Both the position numbers and the translations under genes were made by a program. The notes under the pieces were generated by a model. That model searched no databases and was not told the origin of the DNA. It saw nothing but the letters and a program-made list of their open reading frames with translations. DNA of 64,000 nucleotides from Paraburkholderia monticola (GTDB lineage: Bacteria > Pseudomonadota > Gammaproteobacteria > Burkholderiales > Burkholderiaceae): assembly GCF_001580545.1 (NCBI RefSeq), contig NZ_LRBG01000039.1, positions 186,001-250,000 on the forward strand. Reading direction: 5' to 3'. This document shows, piece after piece, positions 18,243-27,301 of this stretch (position 1 is its first letter; every line of letters starts with the position of its first letter).

Positions 18243-18995
18243 ATGAATCGCCGTGAACTGCTGCAACTCGGCCTCGCGGCCGGCCCTGCTGTCCTGTTGT
18301 CCCGCTCCGTCTGGGCGGCCGACGCCGAACTGGTGGTCGGCTCCAACGTGGGCGCCCCGCCGTTCGCATTCAAGCAGGGTGACGGTTACTCGGGCTTCGA
18401 CGTCGAGGTTTGGGCTGAAGTCGCCAAGGGACTGAACCGGAAATGGCGTTTGCAACCGATGGAGTTCGGCGCGCTGATCCCGGCACTTCAGACGCACAAT
18501 CTCGACGTGATCGTCTCGCAGCTCTTTATCAAACCGGAGCGCCAGCAGGTGATCGATTTTTCCACGCCGTACTATAAAAGCGGCCTGATTGCGCTGACAC
18601 GTATCGACAACACCACCATCCACACACCTGCCGATCTCGCTGGCAAACACATCGGCACCGAAACGGGCACGGTTGCGGTGGCGTACATCAAGGATCACAT
18701 CAAGGACGCCACGCTCGAGCAATTGCCGAGTATCAACAATGCCCTGCTGGCACTGGAAGCGGGCCGCACGGATGTGGTGGTCTACGACAAGCCACAGTTG
18801 CTGTATTACGCCAACACCGCCGGGAAAAGCAAAGTCAGGGTGATCCTGCCGCCGCTGGAGGGGCTCGATGTCGGCATGGGCTTCCAGAAGGGCAGCCCGC
18901 TGGTCGCAGCGGCCAATCTTCAGCTCGCCGCCATGAAGGCCGACGGCCGCCTTCAGGCGATCAACAAGAAATGGTTCGGCGAGGGGTCGGCATGA
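18243..18995 (+). CDS. Polar amino acid ABC transporter, periplasmic binding protein
   Basis: This 250-residue family 3 solute-binding protein begins with a Tat-like or Sec signal (NRRELLQLGLAAGPAVLL, cleavage likely after VWA). The mature part starts LVVGSNVGAPPFAF, then FDVEVWAEVAKGL, followed by the family's LDVIVSQLFIKPERQQVIDFSTPYY pattern (given here as two parts, LDVIVS near 86 and IDFSTPYY near 103). GGAGG lies five bases before the ATG. The stop overlaps the permease start. It captures an amino acid or related compound in the periplasm; specificity cannot be read. Confidence 0.9.
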   Translation: MNRRELLQLGLAAGPAVLLSRSVWAADAELVVGSNVGAPPFAFKQGDGYSGFDVEVWAEVAKGLNRKWRLQPMEFGALIPALQTHNLDVIVSQLFIKPERQQVIDFSTPYYKSGLIALTRIDNTTIHTPADLAGKHIGTETGTVAVAYIKDHIKDATLEQLPSINNALLALEAGRTDVVVYDKPQLLYYANTAGKSKVRVILPPLEGLDVGMGFQKGSPLVAAANLQLAAMKADGRLQAINKKWFGEGSA

Positions 18996-19648
18996 GCTTT
19001 GACTGGGCGGCTGTCGTCGCCGCACTGCCGGACCTCCTGGAGGGTCTCAGGCTCACGCTCCTGATCGCTCTGGCCGGGCTGGCGGGAGGCATCGTGCTCG
19101 GCATCCTGGCCGGCGTGACGCTGACCTACGGCAGCCGGCTCGCAGCGGCGCCGGCGCAGGTCTATGTGGCCTTGATTCGCGGCACACCGATCGTGGTGCA
19201 GGTGATGTTCGTCTATTTCGCGCTGCCGATCATGATGAATATACGCATCAGCGCAACCAGCGCCGCCATCATCACCTTGATCGTCAATTCCGGCGCGTAT
19301 AACGCGGAAGTCATCCGCGGCGCGCTCGACAGTGTGCCGGGCGGATTGCGCGAGGCCGGGCTGGCGATGGGCCTGCGCTTTCACAGTGTGCTGGCGCATG
19401 TCATCACACCCATCGCCTACCGGCGCGCGCTTCCGGCGATGGGCAACCAGTTCGTCAACCTGGTCAAGGACACCTCGATCTTTCTCGTCATCGGCGTTGG
19501 AGAACTGACCCGTCGGGGCCAGGAAATCATGGCGGAGAACTTTCGGGCGGTGGAAATCTGGACTGCGGTGGCGCTCATCTATCTGCTCGTGATCAGCTTG
19601 CTCGCGCTGAGTCTGCGAGTGCTCGAACGGAGAGTCCGTCTGCCATGA
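18992..19648 (+). CDS. Polar amino acid ABC transporter, permease
   Basis: This 218-residue HisM/GlnP-type permease has about five membrane helices and the EAA loop, seen as GGLREAGLAMGLRFHSVLAHVITP (GGLREAGLAMG near 118). GAGGGG precedes the ATG, which overlaps the binding-protein stop (ATGA). Only one permease gene is present, so the channel is probably a homodimer. It is followed without a gap by the ATPase gene. Confidence 0.9.
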   Translation: MSFDWAAVVAALPDLLEGLRLTLLIALAGLAGGIVLGILAGVTLTYGSRLAAAPAQVYVALIRGTPIVVQVMFVYFALPIMMNIRISATSAAIITLIVNSGAYNAEVIRGALDSVPGGLREAGLAMGLRFHSVLAHVITPIAYRRALPAMGNQFVNLVKDTSIFLVIGVGELTRRGQEIMAENFRAVEIWTAVALIYLLVISLLALSLRVLERRVRLP

Positions 19649-20373
19649 GCATGATCGAATTCAAGCAAGCCACTAAACGTTTCGGCCAGCATGTCGTCCT
19701 GCAACCCCTCGATCTCGCCATCGAACGCGGTGAAGTGGCCGTCATCGTCGGGCCTTCCGGGTCCGGCAAATCGACGATGCTCCGCTGCATCAACGGACTG
19801 GAAACCATCAGTTCCGGCGACCTGCGCGTCGATGACATCAGCGTGCTGGGTTCCAAACGCGACGTCAGGCGCATCAGGCTCGAAGCGGGCATGGTATTCC
19901 AGCAGTTCAATCTGTTTCCGCATCTGACGGCGATGCAGAACGTCATGTTCGGCCCGATCCGCGCACGCGGTCAGAGCAAGTCCGAAGCACGCGAGATCGC
20001 CGGCGCGCTGTTGCAGAAAGTGGGGCTTTCGGAGCGCATGCATCACTACCCGTCACAGCTTTCGGGCGGTCAGCAGCAACGCGTGGCGATCGCGCGGGCG
20101 CTTGCCGTCCAGCCGAAGCTGATGCTGTTCGACGAACCGACTTCGGCACTCGATCCGGAATTGCGCCAGGAAGTCCTCAAGGTCATGCAGACGCTCGCCG
20201 GCGAGGGCATGACGATGGTCGTCGTCACGCATGAAATGGGCTTCGCGCAGCGCGTGGGTTCGCGTCTGCTCTTTATGGAAGCCGGCCACGTCGTACACGA
20301 CGGCAAGCCCGTGGAGATGCTGTCCACGCCGCCGGGCGAGCGCTTCCGCGAGTTTCTTCAGCATGTTCATTGA
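19645..20373 (+). CDS. Polar amino acid ABC transporter, ATP-binding protein
   Basis: This 242-residue GlnQ/HisP-type ATPase shows Walker A GPSGSGKST (about 36-44), Q-loop VFQQFNLFPH, signature LSGGQQQR, Walker B LMLFDEPTSALD and the switch histidine in VTHEMGFA. Its ATG overlaps the permease stop. It powers uptake through the preceding permease. The full three-gene transporter is intact. Confidence 0.93.
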   Translation: MSMIEFKQATKRFGQHVVLQPLDLAIERGEVAVIVGPSGSGKSTMLRCINGLETISSGDLRVDDISVLGSKRDVRRIRLEAGMVFQQFNLFPHLTAMQNVMFGPIRARGQSKSEAREIAGALLQKVGLSERMHHYPSQLSGGQQQRVAIARALAVQPKLMLFDEPTSALDPELRQEVLKVMQTLAGEGMTMVVVTHEMGFAQRVGSRLLFMEAGHVVHDGKPVEMLSTPPGERFREFLQHVH

Positions 20374-20419
20374 TGTGCGTGCAATTCACGCTCGTACGCC
20401 ATAGGAGTCTGCAGTCAAC

Positions 20420-21604
20420 ATGATTTCGTCGCACTTTGAAAACGACTACGGCTTTCGCCGGGACAGTGTCCGGCACGACAACTGGCGAGAAGCACCATGG
20501 AATGTCTGGGCCTTTCGCCATGTCCACGAGATCATCCCCACCGCGCGAATCGCTGCCACGCAGGGTCTTGCCGAAGAACCCAAAGCCAGTGCCGACGCGC
20601 TGACCGAGCATCAGTTCGTGATCCACGGTGAACGCCGTACGGTCGCGTCGATCCTGCGGCAGACCTCGACCGATGCCATCACTGTGATGCGCTCCGGACG
20701 TTTCATCGCCGATTTTCATGCGCCGCACTTTACGCTGCAAAGCCGCCATATTCTGTTTTCGGCCAGCAAATCAGTCGCGGGGCTGCTCGCCGGGATGCTC
20801 GTCGGTGACGGGCTTCTTGACCCGGACGCGCCAGTGGCGCAATACGTGCCGGAACTCGCGCGATCGGCCTTCGGCGATGCCAGCGTCAGGCACGTACTGG
20901 ATATGCGGACCAGCCTCGAGTTCAACGAGGACTACCTCGATCCGAATGGTCTCTATGCGCGCTATCGGCGGGCCGGACTGCTCGATCCGCGCCGCGTAGG
21001 GGAGCCGCCGGAGACGGTGATCGACCTGCTCGCCTCGCTGCCCAAAGGCGCGGGCGAGCATGGTGGCCCGTTCCATTACTGCTCGCCGAACTCGGACGTG
21101 CTAGGCCTCGTGATCGAGCGTGCCTCCGGCCAGCGCTACGCCGATTTCGCGGCCACGCGTTTATGGCAACCGCTAGCGTTACGGCAGGACGGTTGCATCA
21201 CGGTGGACATCGCCGGCACTGCCCGCTCGGGTGGAGGCCTCTGCATGAGCGTGCGCGATCTGGCGAGGATCGGCGAACTGGTGCGTCTGGGCGGGACGGT
21301 TGGCGGACGTAGGCTGATACCGGCGGACTGGATGACCGATACGCTCACGGGCGGCAGCGCGGAGGCATGGAGACAAGGAAATTTCTCGGACTGGCTACCG
21401 AACGGCAAGTACCGCAACAAGTGGTATCAGGTGGGTAATGCCAGCGGCGCGTGCTTTGCTATCGGCATTCATGGCCAGTGGCTCTATGTCGATCCACTAC
21501 GCGAGACGGTAATCGCCAAATTTTCGTCGCAACCCGCTCCGACCAACGACGAAGTCAAGCTCCTGAATCTCGCACTGTTCGAAGCGATTGCGGCGATGGG
21601 GTGA
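20420..21604 (+). CDS. Serine hydrolase of the beta-lactamase/6-aminohexanoate-dimer hydrolase type
   Basis: This 394-residue protein has the penicillin-binding/class C beta-lactamase fold. The nucleophile motif SxxK is Ser114-Ala-Ser-Lys117, the tyrosine motif is Tyr220-Cys-Ser, and the third motif appears as IGIHGQW. Length and motif spacing resemble NylB-like amide hydrolases and EstB esterases rather than secreted beta-lactamases, and no signal peptide is seen, so it probably acts in the cytoplasm. It is 46 bases after the ATPase gene and likely belongs to the same operon, suggesting hydrolysis of an imported amide, lactam or ester. Confidence 0.82.
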   Translation: MISSHFENDYGFRRDSVRHDNWREAPWNVWAFRHVHEIIPTARIAATQGLAEEPKASADALTEHQFVIHGERRTVASILRQTSTDAITVMRSGRFIADFHAPHFTLQSRHILFSASKSVAGLLAGMLVGDGLLDPDAPVAQYVPELARSAFGDASVRHVLDMRTSLEFNEDYLDPNGLYARYRRAGLLDPRRVGEPPETVIDLLASLPKGAGEHGGPFHYCSPNSDVLGLVIERASGQRYADFAATRLWQPLALRQDGCITVDIAGTARSGGGLCMSVRDLARIGELVRLGGTVGGRRLIPADWMTDTLTGGSAEAWRQGNFSDWLPNGKYRNKWYQVGNASGACFAIGIHGQWLYVDPLRETVIAKFSSQPAPTNDEVKLLNLALFEAIAAMG

Positions 21605-21758
21605 AGTAGGTCAGTCCGTTGCAGCAGTTGGCATAGCGCGCACGTCGACCAGCGCCGGTTCCTTCCTACCGTTCGTCCACAGATGGCCGCGAGTGTGTAC
21701 TGGCGCGCCTGAGCGACGTTTTTGACGCGGGGCGTGCGCTAACGACCGATGAGGCCGC

Positions 21759-23438
21759 TCACATATTCGGATAGTTCGGGCCGCCACCGCCTTCCGGCGT
21801 GACCCACACGATGTTCTGCGTCGGGTCCTTGATATCGCAAGTCTTGCAGTGCACGCAGTTCTGCGCGTTGATGACGAGCCGCTCGTTGCCTTCGTCGTTC
21901 TTCACGAACTCGTACACGCCGGCCGGGCAATAACGCGACTCCGGTCCCGCATAGGTCTGCCAGTTCACGTTGACCGGCACGGTCGGATCTTTCAGCGTCA
22001 GGTGCGCCGGCTGATTTTCCTCGTGATTCGTGTTCGAGATGAACACCGAAGAAAGCCGATCGAACGTCAGCTTGCCGTCCGGCTTCGGATACGTGATCGG
22101 CTTGCATTGCGAAGCCGGCTTCAGCATCTCGTGATCGGAATGCTGATGATGCAGCGTCCACGGCACATTGCCGCCGAGCAGCTTCTGCTCGAGACCGACC
22201 ATCAGCGTGCCGAGGTAGAGACCCTTGCTCATCCACTGCTTGAAGTTACGGGCGCGATACAGCTCGGTATGTAGCCACGAAGTCTTGAAGCTCTCGGGAT
22301 AAGCGGTGAGTTCATCGCTGGTGCGTCCTGCCTGCACGGCGTCGAACGCGGCGTCGGCCGCGAGCATGCCGGTCTTGATCGCCGCATGCGAACCCTTGAT
22401 GCGCGACGCATTCAGGAAGCCCGCATCGTCACCCACCAGCGCACCGCCCGGGAACACCAGCTTCGGCAACGACAGCAGGCCGCCGGCGGTGATCGCGCGC
22501 GCGCCGTACGACACACGCTTGCCGCCTTCGAGAATCGCGCGGATCGCCGGGTGCGTCTTGTAGCGCTGGAATTCCTCGAACGGCGACAGATACGGATTCG
22601 AATAGCCGAGGCCGACCACGAAGCCCACCACGACCTGGTTGTTGTCCATGTGATAGAGGAACGAGCCGCCGTACGTGTCGTTCTCGAGCGGCCAGCCGGC
22701 CGTGTGCATGACCAGACCCGGCTTGTGCTTCGCCGGATCGATCTCCCACAGCTCCTTGATGCCGATGCCGTAGACCTGCGGATCGACGCGGTCACGCAGC
22801 TTGAACCGCTCGTTCAACTGACGGCCGAGGTGGCCCCGCGCGCCTTCGCAGAACAGCGTGTATTTCGCGTGCAGTTCCATGCCGAGCTGGAAGTTCTCGG
22901 TCGGCTCGCCGTCCTTGCCGATGCCGAGGTTGCCGGTCGCGACGCCCTTGACCGAGCCGTCCTCGTGGTAGAGCACTTCGGCCGCCGGAAAGCCCGGGAA
23001 AATCTCGACGCCGAGCGCCTCGGCCTGCTGACCCAGCCAGCGCGTCACGTTTGCGAGGCTGATCACGTAGTTGCCGTGATTCTTGAAATTGTCCGGTAAC
23101 GCCCAGGTCGGCACGCTCTTCGAGCCGGTTTCGGTCAGGAACAGGAAGCGGTCTTCGGTCACGTCGACCGTCAGCGGCGCGCCTTTTTCCTTCCAGTCCG
23201 GGATCAGCTCGGTCAGCGCGCGGGGGTCCATCACCGCGCCCGACAGGATATGCGCCCCAATCTCCGAGCCTTTTTCGAGTACGCACACGCCAAGCTCGAC
23301 GCCCTTTTCCGCGGCGCGCTGCTTCAGGCGAATCGCCGCCGACAGGCCCGCAGGGCCGCCGCCGACGATCACGACGTCGTACTCCATCGACTCGCGTGCG
23401 ACGACGATCTGATCCTCACGGATGGTCGGGATTGACAC
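21759..23438 (-). CDS. Electron transfer flavoprotein-ubiquinone oxidoreductase (ETF-QO)
   Basis: This 559-residue membrane-associated flavoprotein passes electrons from reduced ETF to ubiquinone, linking acyl-CoA dehydrogenases to respiration. The FAD motif GGGPAGLSAA lies near residue 24. Cysteines in SRYCPAG and NCVHCKTC at the C-terminus bind the [4Fe-4S] cluster. The GTG start with GGAGA upstream gives a normal length; the open frame to 23807 is too long for the family. It is alone in its operon but 8 kb from an acyl-CoA island that contains etfBA and many acyl-CoA dehydrogenases. Confidence 0.93.
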   Translation of the reverse strand: MSIPTIREDQIVVARESMEYDVVIVGGGPAGLSAAIRLKQRAAEKGVELGVCVLEKGSEIGAHILSGAVMDPRALTELIPDWKEKGAPLTVDVTEDRFLFLTETGSKSVPTWALPDNFKNHGNYVISLANVTRWLGQQAEALGVEIFPGFPAAEVLYHEDGSVKGVATGNLGIGKDGEPTENFQLGMELHAKYTLFCEGARGHLGRQLNERFKLRDRVDPQVYGIGIKELWEIDPAKHKPGLVMHTAGWPLENDTYGGSFLYHMDNNQVVVGFVVGLGYSNPYLSPFEEFQRYKTHPAIRAILEGGKRVSYGARAITAGGLLSLPKLVFPGGALVGDDAGFLNASRIKGSHAAIKTGMLAADAAFDAVQAGRTSDELTAYPESFKTSWLHTELYRARNFKQWMSKGLYLGTLMVGLEQKLLGGNVPWTLHHQHSDHEMLKPASQCKPITYPKPDGKLTFDRLSSVFISNTNHEENQPAHLTLKDPTVPVNVNWQTYAGPESRYCPAGVYEFVKNDEGNERLVINAQNCVHCKTCDIKDPTQNIVWVTPEGGGGPNYPNM

Positions 23439-24127
23439 TGCGCCGGTCTCCAATGTTTTTGAATAGATGAGAAACAGTAAGCTCGCCTCGTCTCGGCCAG
23501 CATTCAGCCCTGCAACGCAAGCGAACCCGGCGCGCTGGGTGAATTCGGCATGCGCGCTGAGTCCAGCGTCGGACACCTCGCTTGCGGAGGGAATACGGAC
23601 CACGAACCGTCGTCGTGGCGGAAGAAAAAAATCGATAATTCGCCGCTCGCGCGCTGCGACGCCACGCACACATAGCGCCACCGGCTCGCCCGCGAGTGAC
23701 TGAAATGCGTCACGCGCGCCCGCACGCCCGAGTCGGGCCCAAGCCACTTTTCCACCAGACGGCGTAACGATGTTTGCCGGGTATTCACCGCCCCTCCTCT
23801 CGCGCAAGCTGACACGGATGCGAACCGCGACGATCTTCGGCCGAAGGTCTCGGACCCCGGCTGAATTGCGATCGCCTCGTCACTTCGAGCCATCACGGTA
23901 AGGCAATGCCCTCGCCGGACCACCACCCCGGACGGGTAGAACCACCGTCGCGAGCACGCGGGCGACAAAACCGCACGACCTGCCATCCGGACGCACAAGG
24001 TTTTCCCTGGCCCACCTGTTGCGGGTGGTTGCCCGCCTGCCCGTGCCCCTTACCGTGGCGCTTCAAAGTCCGTTTCACCGGCCGCGACAACGAAGCCCAC
24101 CGTGAACGGATCGACAGGAGACAACCC
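23439..24127. other. Long divergent gap between ETF-QO and MFS genes
   Basis: About 690 bases with no convincing gene. Open frames exist on both strands but lack ribosome sites and family resemblance. The gap contains a near-copy of the CCACCC-N5-GGGTGG palindrome at 23923-23939. No RNA gene was recognised. Confidence 0.6.
23923..23939. promoter_or_regulatory. Near-match (11 of 12) to the acyl-CoA island palindrome
   Basis: CCACCC-CGGAC-GGGTAG differs from the perfect CCACCC-N5-GGGTGG palindromes of the island at one arm position. The surrounding bases (CCGGACCACC...CCGG.CGGGT) also resemble the copy upstream of the racemase-etfBA genes. It is 189 bases before the MFS start and 484 bases from the ETF-QO start. 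Confidence 0.4.
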
Positions 24128-25414
24128 ATGACCGCTTCACCCGATTTCCAGGCAAAGTCCGCGTGGACGATGACCGTGATGTTGACGGGACTCGCCCTCA
24201 TCAATTTCCTGGACAAGATCGTGCTCGGTCTGGTCGCTGTGCCGTTGACGGCTGAACTGCATCTGTCGCCGGAACAGTTCGGGCTGGTCGCTGGCAGCTT
24301 CTTCTGGCTCTTTTCCATTTCGACGGTCCTCGTGGGCTTCCTGTCCAACCGCTTTCCGACCCGCTGGTTATTGCTGGCGATGGGTCTGAGCTGGGCGGTG
24401 CTCCAGTTGCCGCAGGCCATGGCGACGAGCGCACTGGGGCTTCTCATCTGCCGCGTGATGCTGGGTGCCGCCGAGGGTCCAGCGTTTCCGGTCTCCGTGC
24501 ATGCGTTGTACAAGTGGTTCCCGGACCGCAAACGCAATCTGCCGGTCGCCATCATCAACCAGGGGGCGGCCGTCGGCATGTTGCTGGCGGGCCTGCTGAT
24601 TCCGCTCGTCACGAGACAGTGGGGATGGCGCATGAATTTCCTGCTGCTAGGCGCGATAGGCGCGACCTGGAGCGTTCTGTGGGCGTGCTTGGGACGCGAA
24701 GGAAGCCTGACGCACCAGCAGGCGGCAGCGTTCGCGCGAACCGAGACGCCACGGCTCCCCTACCGGCGAATCGTCACGGACCGGTCGGTGCTCTCGGTGT
24801 TCGCACTCGGATTCACGGCTTACTGGACGTTGGGCCTGAGCCTGACGTGGATACCCAGCTACTTCGAAAAGGGGCTCGGCTTTACCGGTGTCGAAGCGGG
24901 CCGTTGCTTCGCCGTCGTGGTCGCCACCGCGACGCCGGTCAACGTGGGCCTGAGCTGGTTATCGCAGTGCCTGCTCGGACGCGGGGCGAACACACGCAAG
25001 GCGCGTGTTCATCTGATCTGTCTGTCGGCGGTGGCGGGCGCGCTGTTGTATATCGCCCTGATGCTGCTTCACTTGCCGCCGCAGCAGAAAGTAGGGCTGC
25101 TCGCGCTTGCATGCGCGCTGCCGACTTTGAGTTTCACGCTGGCTCCCGCGCTGCTCGCTGAAATGGTCCCCGACAGCCAGCGTGGATCGCTCGTCGCGAT
25201 CCACACGGCACTCGCAAGTCTTGGCGCCGCGTTCGCGCCAGCCGTGATGGGCCGAATCCTCGGGGCCTATGGCGGCGGTAGCCATGCCTATGAACTCGGC
25301 TTCATGGTCAGCGCCGTGCTGCTGATCGCGGCCTCTCTCGCCGCCCTGCGCTGGCTGCATCCAGACCGTTCGCGCAAGACACTCAATCATTTTTCTACGC
25401 AGGCCGCGGCTTGA
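24128..25414 (+). CDS. MFS transporter (anion:cation symporter-like)
   Basis: This 428-residue membrane protein has about twelve predicted helices in two halves. The loop after helix 2 carries GFLSNRFPTRW, and RVMLGAAEGPAFP in helix 4 is typical of the ACS subgroup that imports organic anions such as aromatic or hexuronic acids. AGGAG lies seven bases before the ATG. It precedes GMC oxidoreductase, TauD-type dioxygenase and aldehyde dehydrogenase genes on the same strand and probably imports their substrate. Confidence 0.85.
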   Translation: MTASPDFQAKSAWTMTVMLTGLALINFLDKIVLGLVAVPLTAELHLSPEQFGLVAGSFFWLFSISTVLVGFLSNRFPTRWLLLAMGLSWAVLQLPQAMATSALGLLICRVMLGAAEGPAFPVSVHALYKWFPDRKRNLPVAIINQGAAVGMLLAGLLIPLVTRQWGWRMNFLLLGAIGATWSVLWACLGREGSLTHQQAAAFARTETPRLPYRRIVTDRSVLSVFALGFTAYWTLGLSLTWIPSYFEKGLGFTGVEAGRCFAVVVATATPVNVGLSWLSQCLLGRGANTRKARVHLICLSAVAGALLYIALMLLHLPPQQKVGLLALACALPTLSFTLAPALLAEMVPDSQRGSLVAIHTALASLGAAFAPAVMGRILGAYGGGSHAYELGFMVSAVLLIAASLAALRWLHPDRSRKTLNHFSTQAAA

Positions 25415-25490
25415 TGACCGCTCGCCAATCGAGCGGCGATAAGGGCAACGGCCGCCGTCCGGACGCAATCCCTTCCTGAACAGAGACGCA

Positions 25491-27179
25491 ATGATCAGAA
25501 CTGGCAACGACGCTCACAACACGACGAGCGCGGCAGAGTATGACTACATCGTGGTGGGCGCAGGCTCCGCCGGCTGCGCGGTGGCCGCCAGACTCGCCGA
25601 GGACCGGTCGGCCACGGTAGCGCTGCTCGAGGCGGGCCCGCACGACCACCATATGAGCGTGTGGGTGCCGATCGGACTTGCATCGACTGTGCAAAAGGCC
25701 GGCCCGCGCAACTATGCGTACTACACGGAACGCCAGACGGGCCTTGGCGGACGCCCCTCCTATCAGCCGCGAGGACGCGGACTGGGTGGCAGTTCTTCGA
25801 TCAATGGCATGGTCTATATTCGCGGACATCGCAACGACTACGACGAATGGGCGAGCCTTGGTTGCACGGGCTGGGGCTACGACGACGTGCTGCCCTATTT
25901 CCGCCGCAGCGAATGCAACCAACGCCACGCCGGACGCACCGACGACCGGTGGCATGGGGGCGATGGTCCGCTCCACGTCAGCGATCTTCGTACGCCCAAC
26001 CCGTTCTCCCATCGTTTCGTGGAAGCCGCCCTGCAAGCCGGATTGCCACTGAACACGGACTTCAATGGCGAGGAGCAGGAAGGCGCGGGCCTGTATCAGG
26101 TGACGCAGTTCAATGGCGAACGCTGGAATGCCGCGCGTGCCTATCTGCATGGCGGCAATGCAAAAGATCCGCACCTGAATGGAGGTCGTCCGAACCTCGT
26201 TGTGCGTACGGATACCCAGGTATTGCGTCTTGTCATCGAGGGCAAACGCGCGCACGGCGTCAGAGTCGTACGTGCCGGTGTCGAGCAAACGCTGCGGGCC
26301 CGGCGCGAAATCGTACTCAGTTGTGGCGCGTTCAATTCGCCGCAGTTGCTGATGGCATCGGGCATCGGTCCGGGCGAACATCTGCGCGGCCACGGTATCG
26401 GGGTCGTACAGGATCTGCCCGGGGTTGGCGAAAACCTGCAGGACCATCTCGACGTGATCGTCAACAAACAGGTCAGGTCTCGTGATCTTTACGGCTATTC
26501 GGCGGGCGGCCTGCTGCGGCTCGCTACCGGCATGTTGCGATATCGGCGCGATCGGACCGGCATGGTCAGCTCCAATTTTGCGGAGGCAGGCGCCTTCGTG
26601 AAGAGCCGCCCCGAACTGGCCATCCCCGATGTGCAGCTAGCCTTCGTTCTCGCGCTACTCGGCAATCGCAATGTGGCCAAACGCAGCAAGCTCGGACACG
26701 GCTATTCCTGCCACGCCTATATCCTGCGTCCCCAGAGCCGCGGTCACGTGCGTCTGCGCAGCGCGGACATGCGCGACACGCCGTCGATCGACCCGCGCTT
26801 TCTGTCAGTGGAGGCCGACATGGACGCCCTGGTTGCCGGTGTCAGGATCGTCCGACGGATCTTTGCGCAGCCGGCGCTGGCCGAAGCGGGAGGCAAAGAA
26901 ATGCTGACGGACGATTTCGGACCTGGCGATTCCAACGAGGAAGCGATCCGCGCATTCGTGCGCAGCCACGCCGACAGCGTCTATCACCCGGCCGGCACGT
27001 GCAAGATGGGGATCGATGCAATGGCCGTAGTCGATCCGAGCCTGCGCGTGCGTGGCATTGCAGGCCTGCGGGTGGCCGATGCGTCGATCATGCCGACTTT
27101 GATCGGCGGCAACACCAACGCGCCCGCCATCATGATCGGTGAGAAAGCCGCCGATCTGATCCGCGCTGACAATCGCTAG
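25491..27179 (+). CDS. GMC-family FAD alcohol dehydrogenase (choline dehydrogenase-like)
   Basis: This 562-residue flavoprotein oxidises a primary alcohol to an aldehyde. The N-terminal FAD motif is VVGAGSAGCAVAARL (about 20-35), followed by GGSSSINGMVYIRGH and GENLQDHLD. The active-site pair is His499 (in VYHPAGTCKMG) and an asparagine in GNTNAPA (541 or 543). Length fits BetA/AlkJ relatives. It is 76 bases after the MFS gene and precedes a dioxygenase and an aldehyde dehydrogenase. A route alcohol to aldehyde to acid is inferred from the order; the substrate is unknown. Confidence 0.9.
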   Translation: MIRTGNDAHNTTSAAEYDYIVVGAGSAGCAVAARLAEDRSATVALLEAGPHDHHMSVWVPIGLASTVQKAGPRNYAYYTERQTGLGGRPSYQPRGRGLGGSSSINGMVYIRGHRNDYDEWASLGCTGWGYDDVLPYFRRSECNQRHAGRTDDRWHGGDGPLHVSDLRTPNPFSHRFVEAALQAGLPLNTDFNGEEQEGAGLYQVTQFNGERWNAARAYLHGGNAKDPHLNGGRPNLVVRTDTQVLRLVIEGKRAHGVRVVRAGVEQTLRARREIVLSCGAFNSPQLLMASGIGPGEHLRGHGIGVVQDLPGVGENLQDHLDVIVNKQVRSRDLYGYSAGGLLRLATGMLRYRRDRTGMVSSNFAEAGAFVKSRPELAIPDVQLAFVLALLGNRNVAKRSKLGHGYSCHAYILRPQSRGHVRLRSADMRDTPSIDPRFLSVEADMDALVAGVRIVRRIFAQPALAEAGGKEMLTDDFGPGDSNEEAIRAFVRSHADSVYHPAGTCKMGIDAMAVVDPSLRVRGIAGLRVADASIMPTLIGGNTNAPAIMIGEKAADLIRADNR

Positions 27180-27301
27180 CTCGTTGCGCCGCGTGCACAA
27201 AATCTGGCAAACGCAATATGCGTCCGCCTGTGAAACCGCCCCAACCGCGGCGCACCCCGCGTACCGCGACCTATACGGGCCAAGACAAATGGAGAGATGA
27301 C

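Noticed and set aside
23504..23998. Minus-strand open frames upstream of ETF-QO, including an N-terminal extension to 23807
   Set aside because: The extension would make ETF-QO about 120 residues too long, and the GTG at 23438 has a ribosome site; the other frame has no support.
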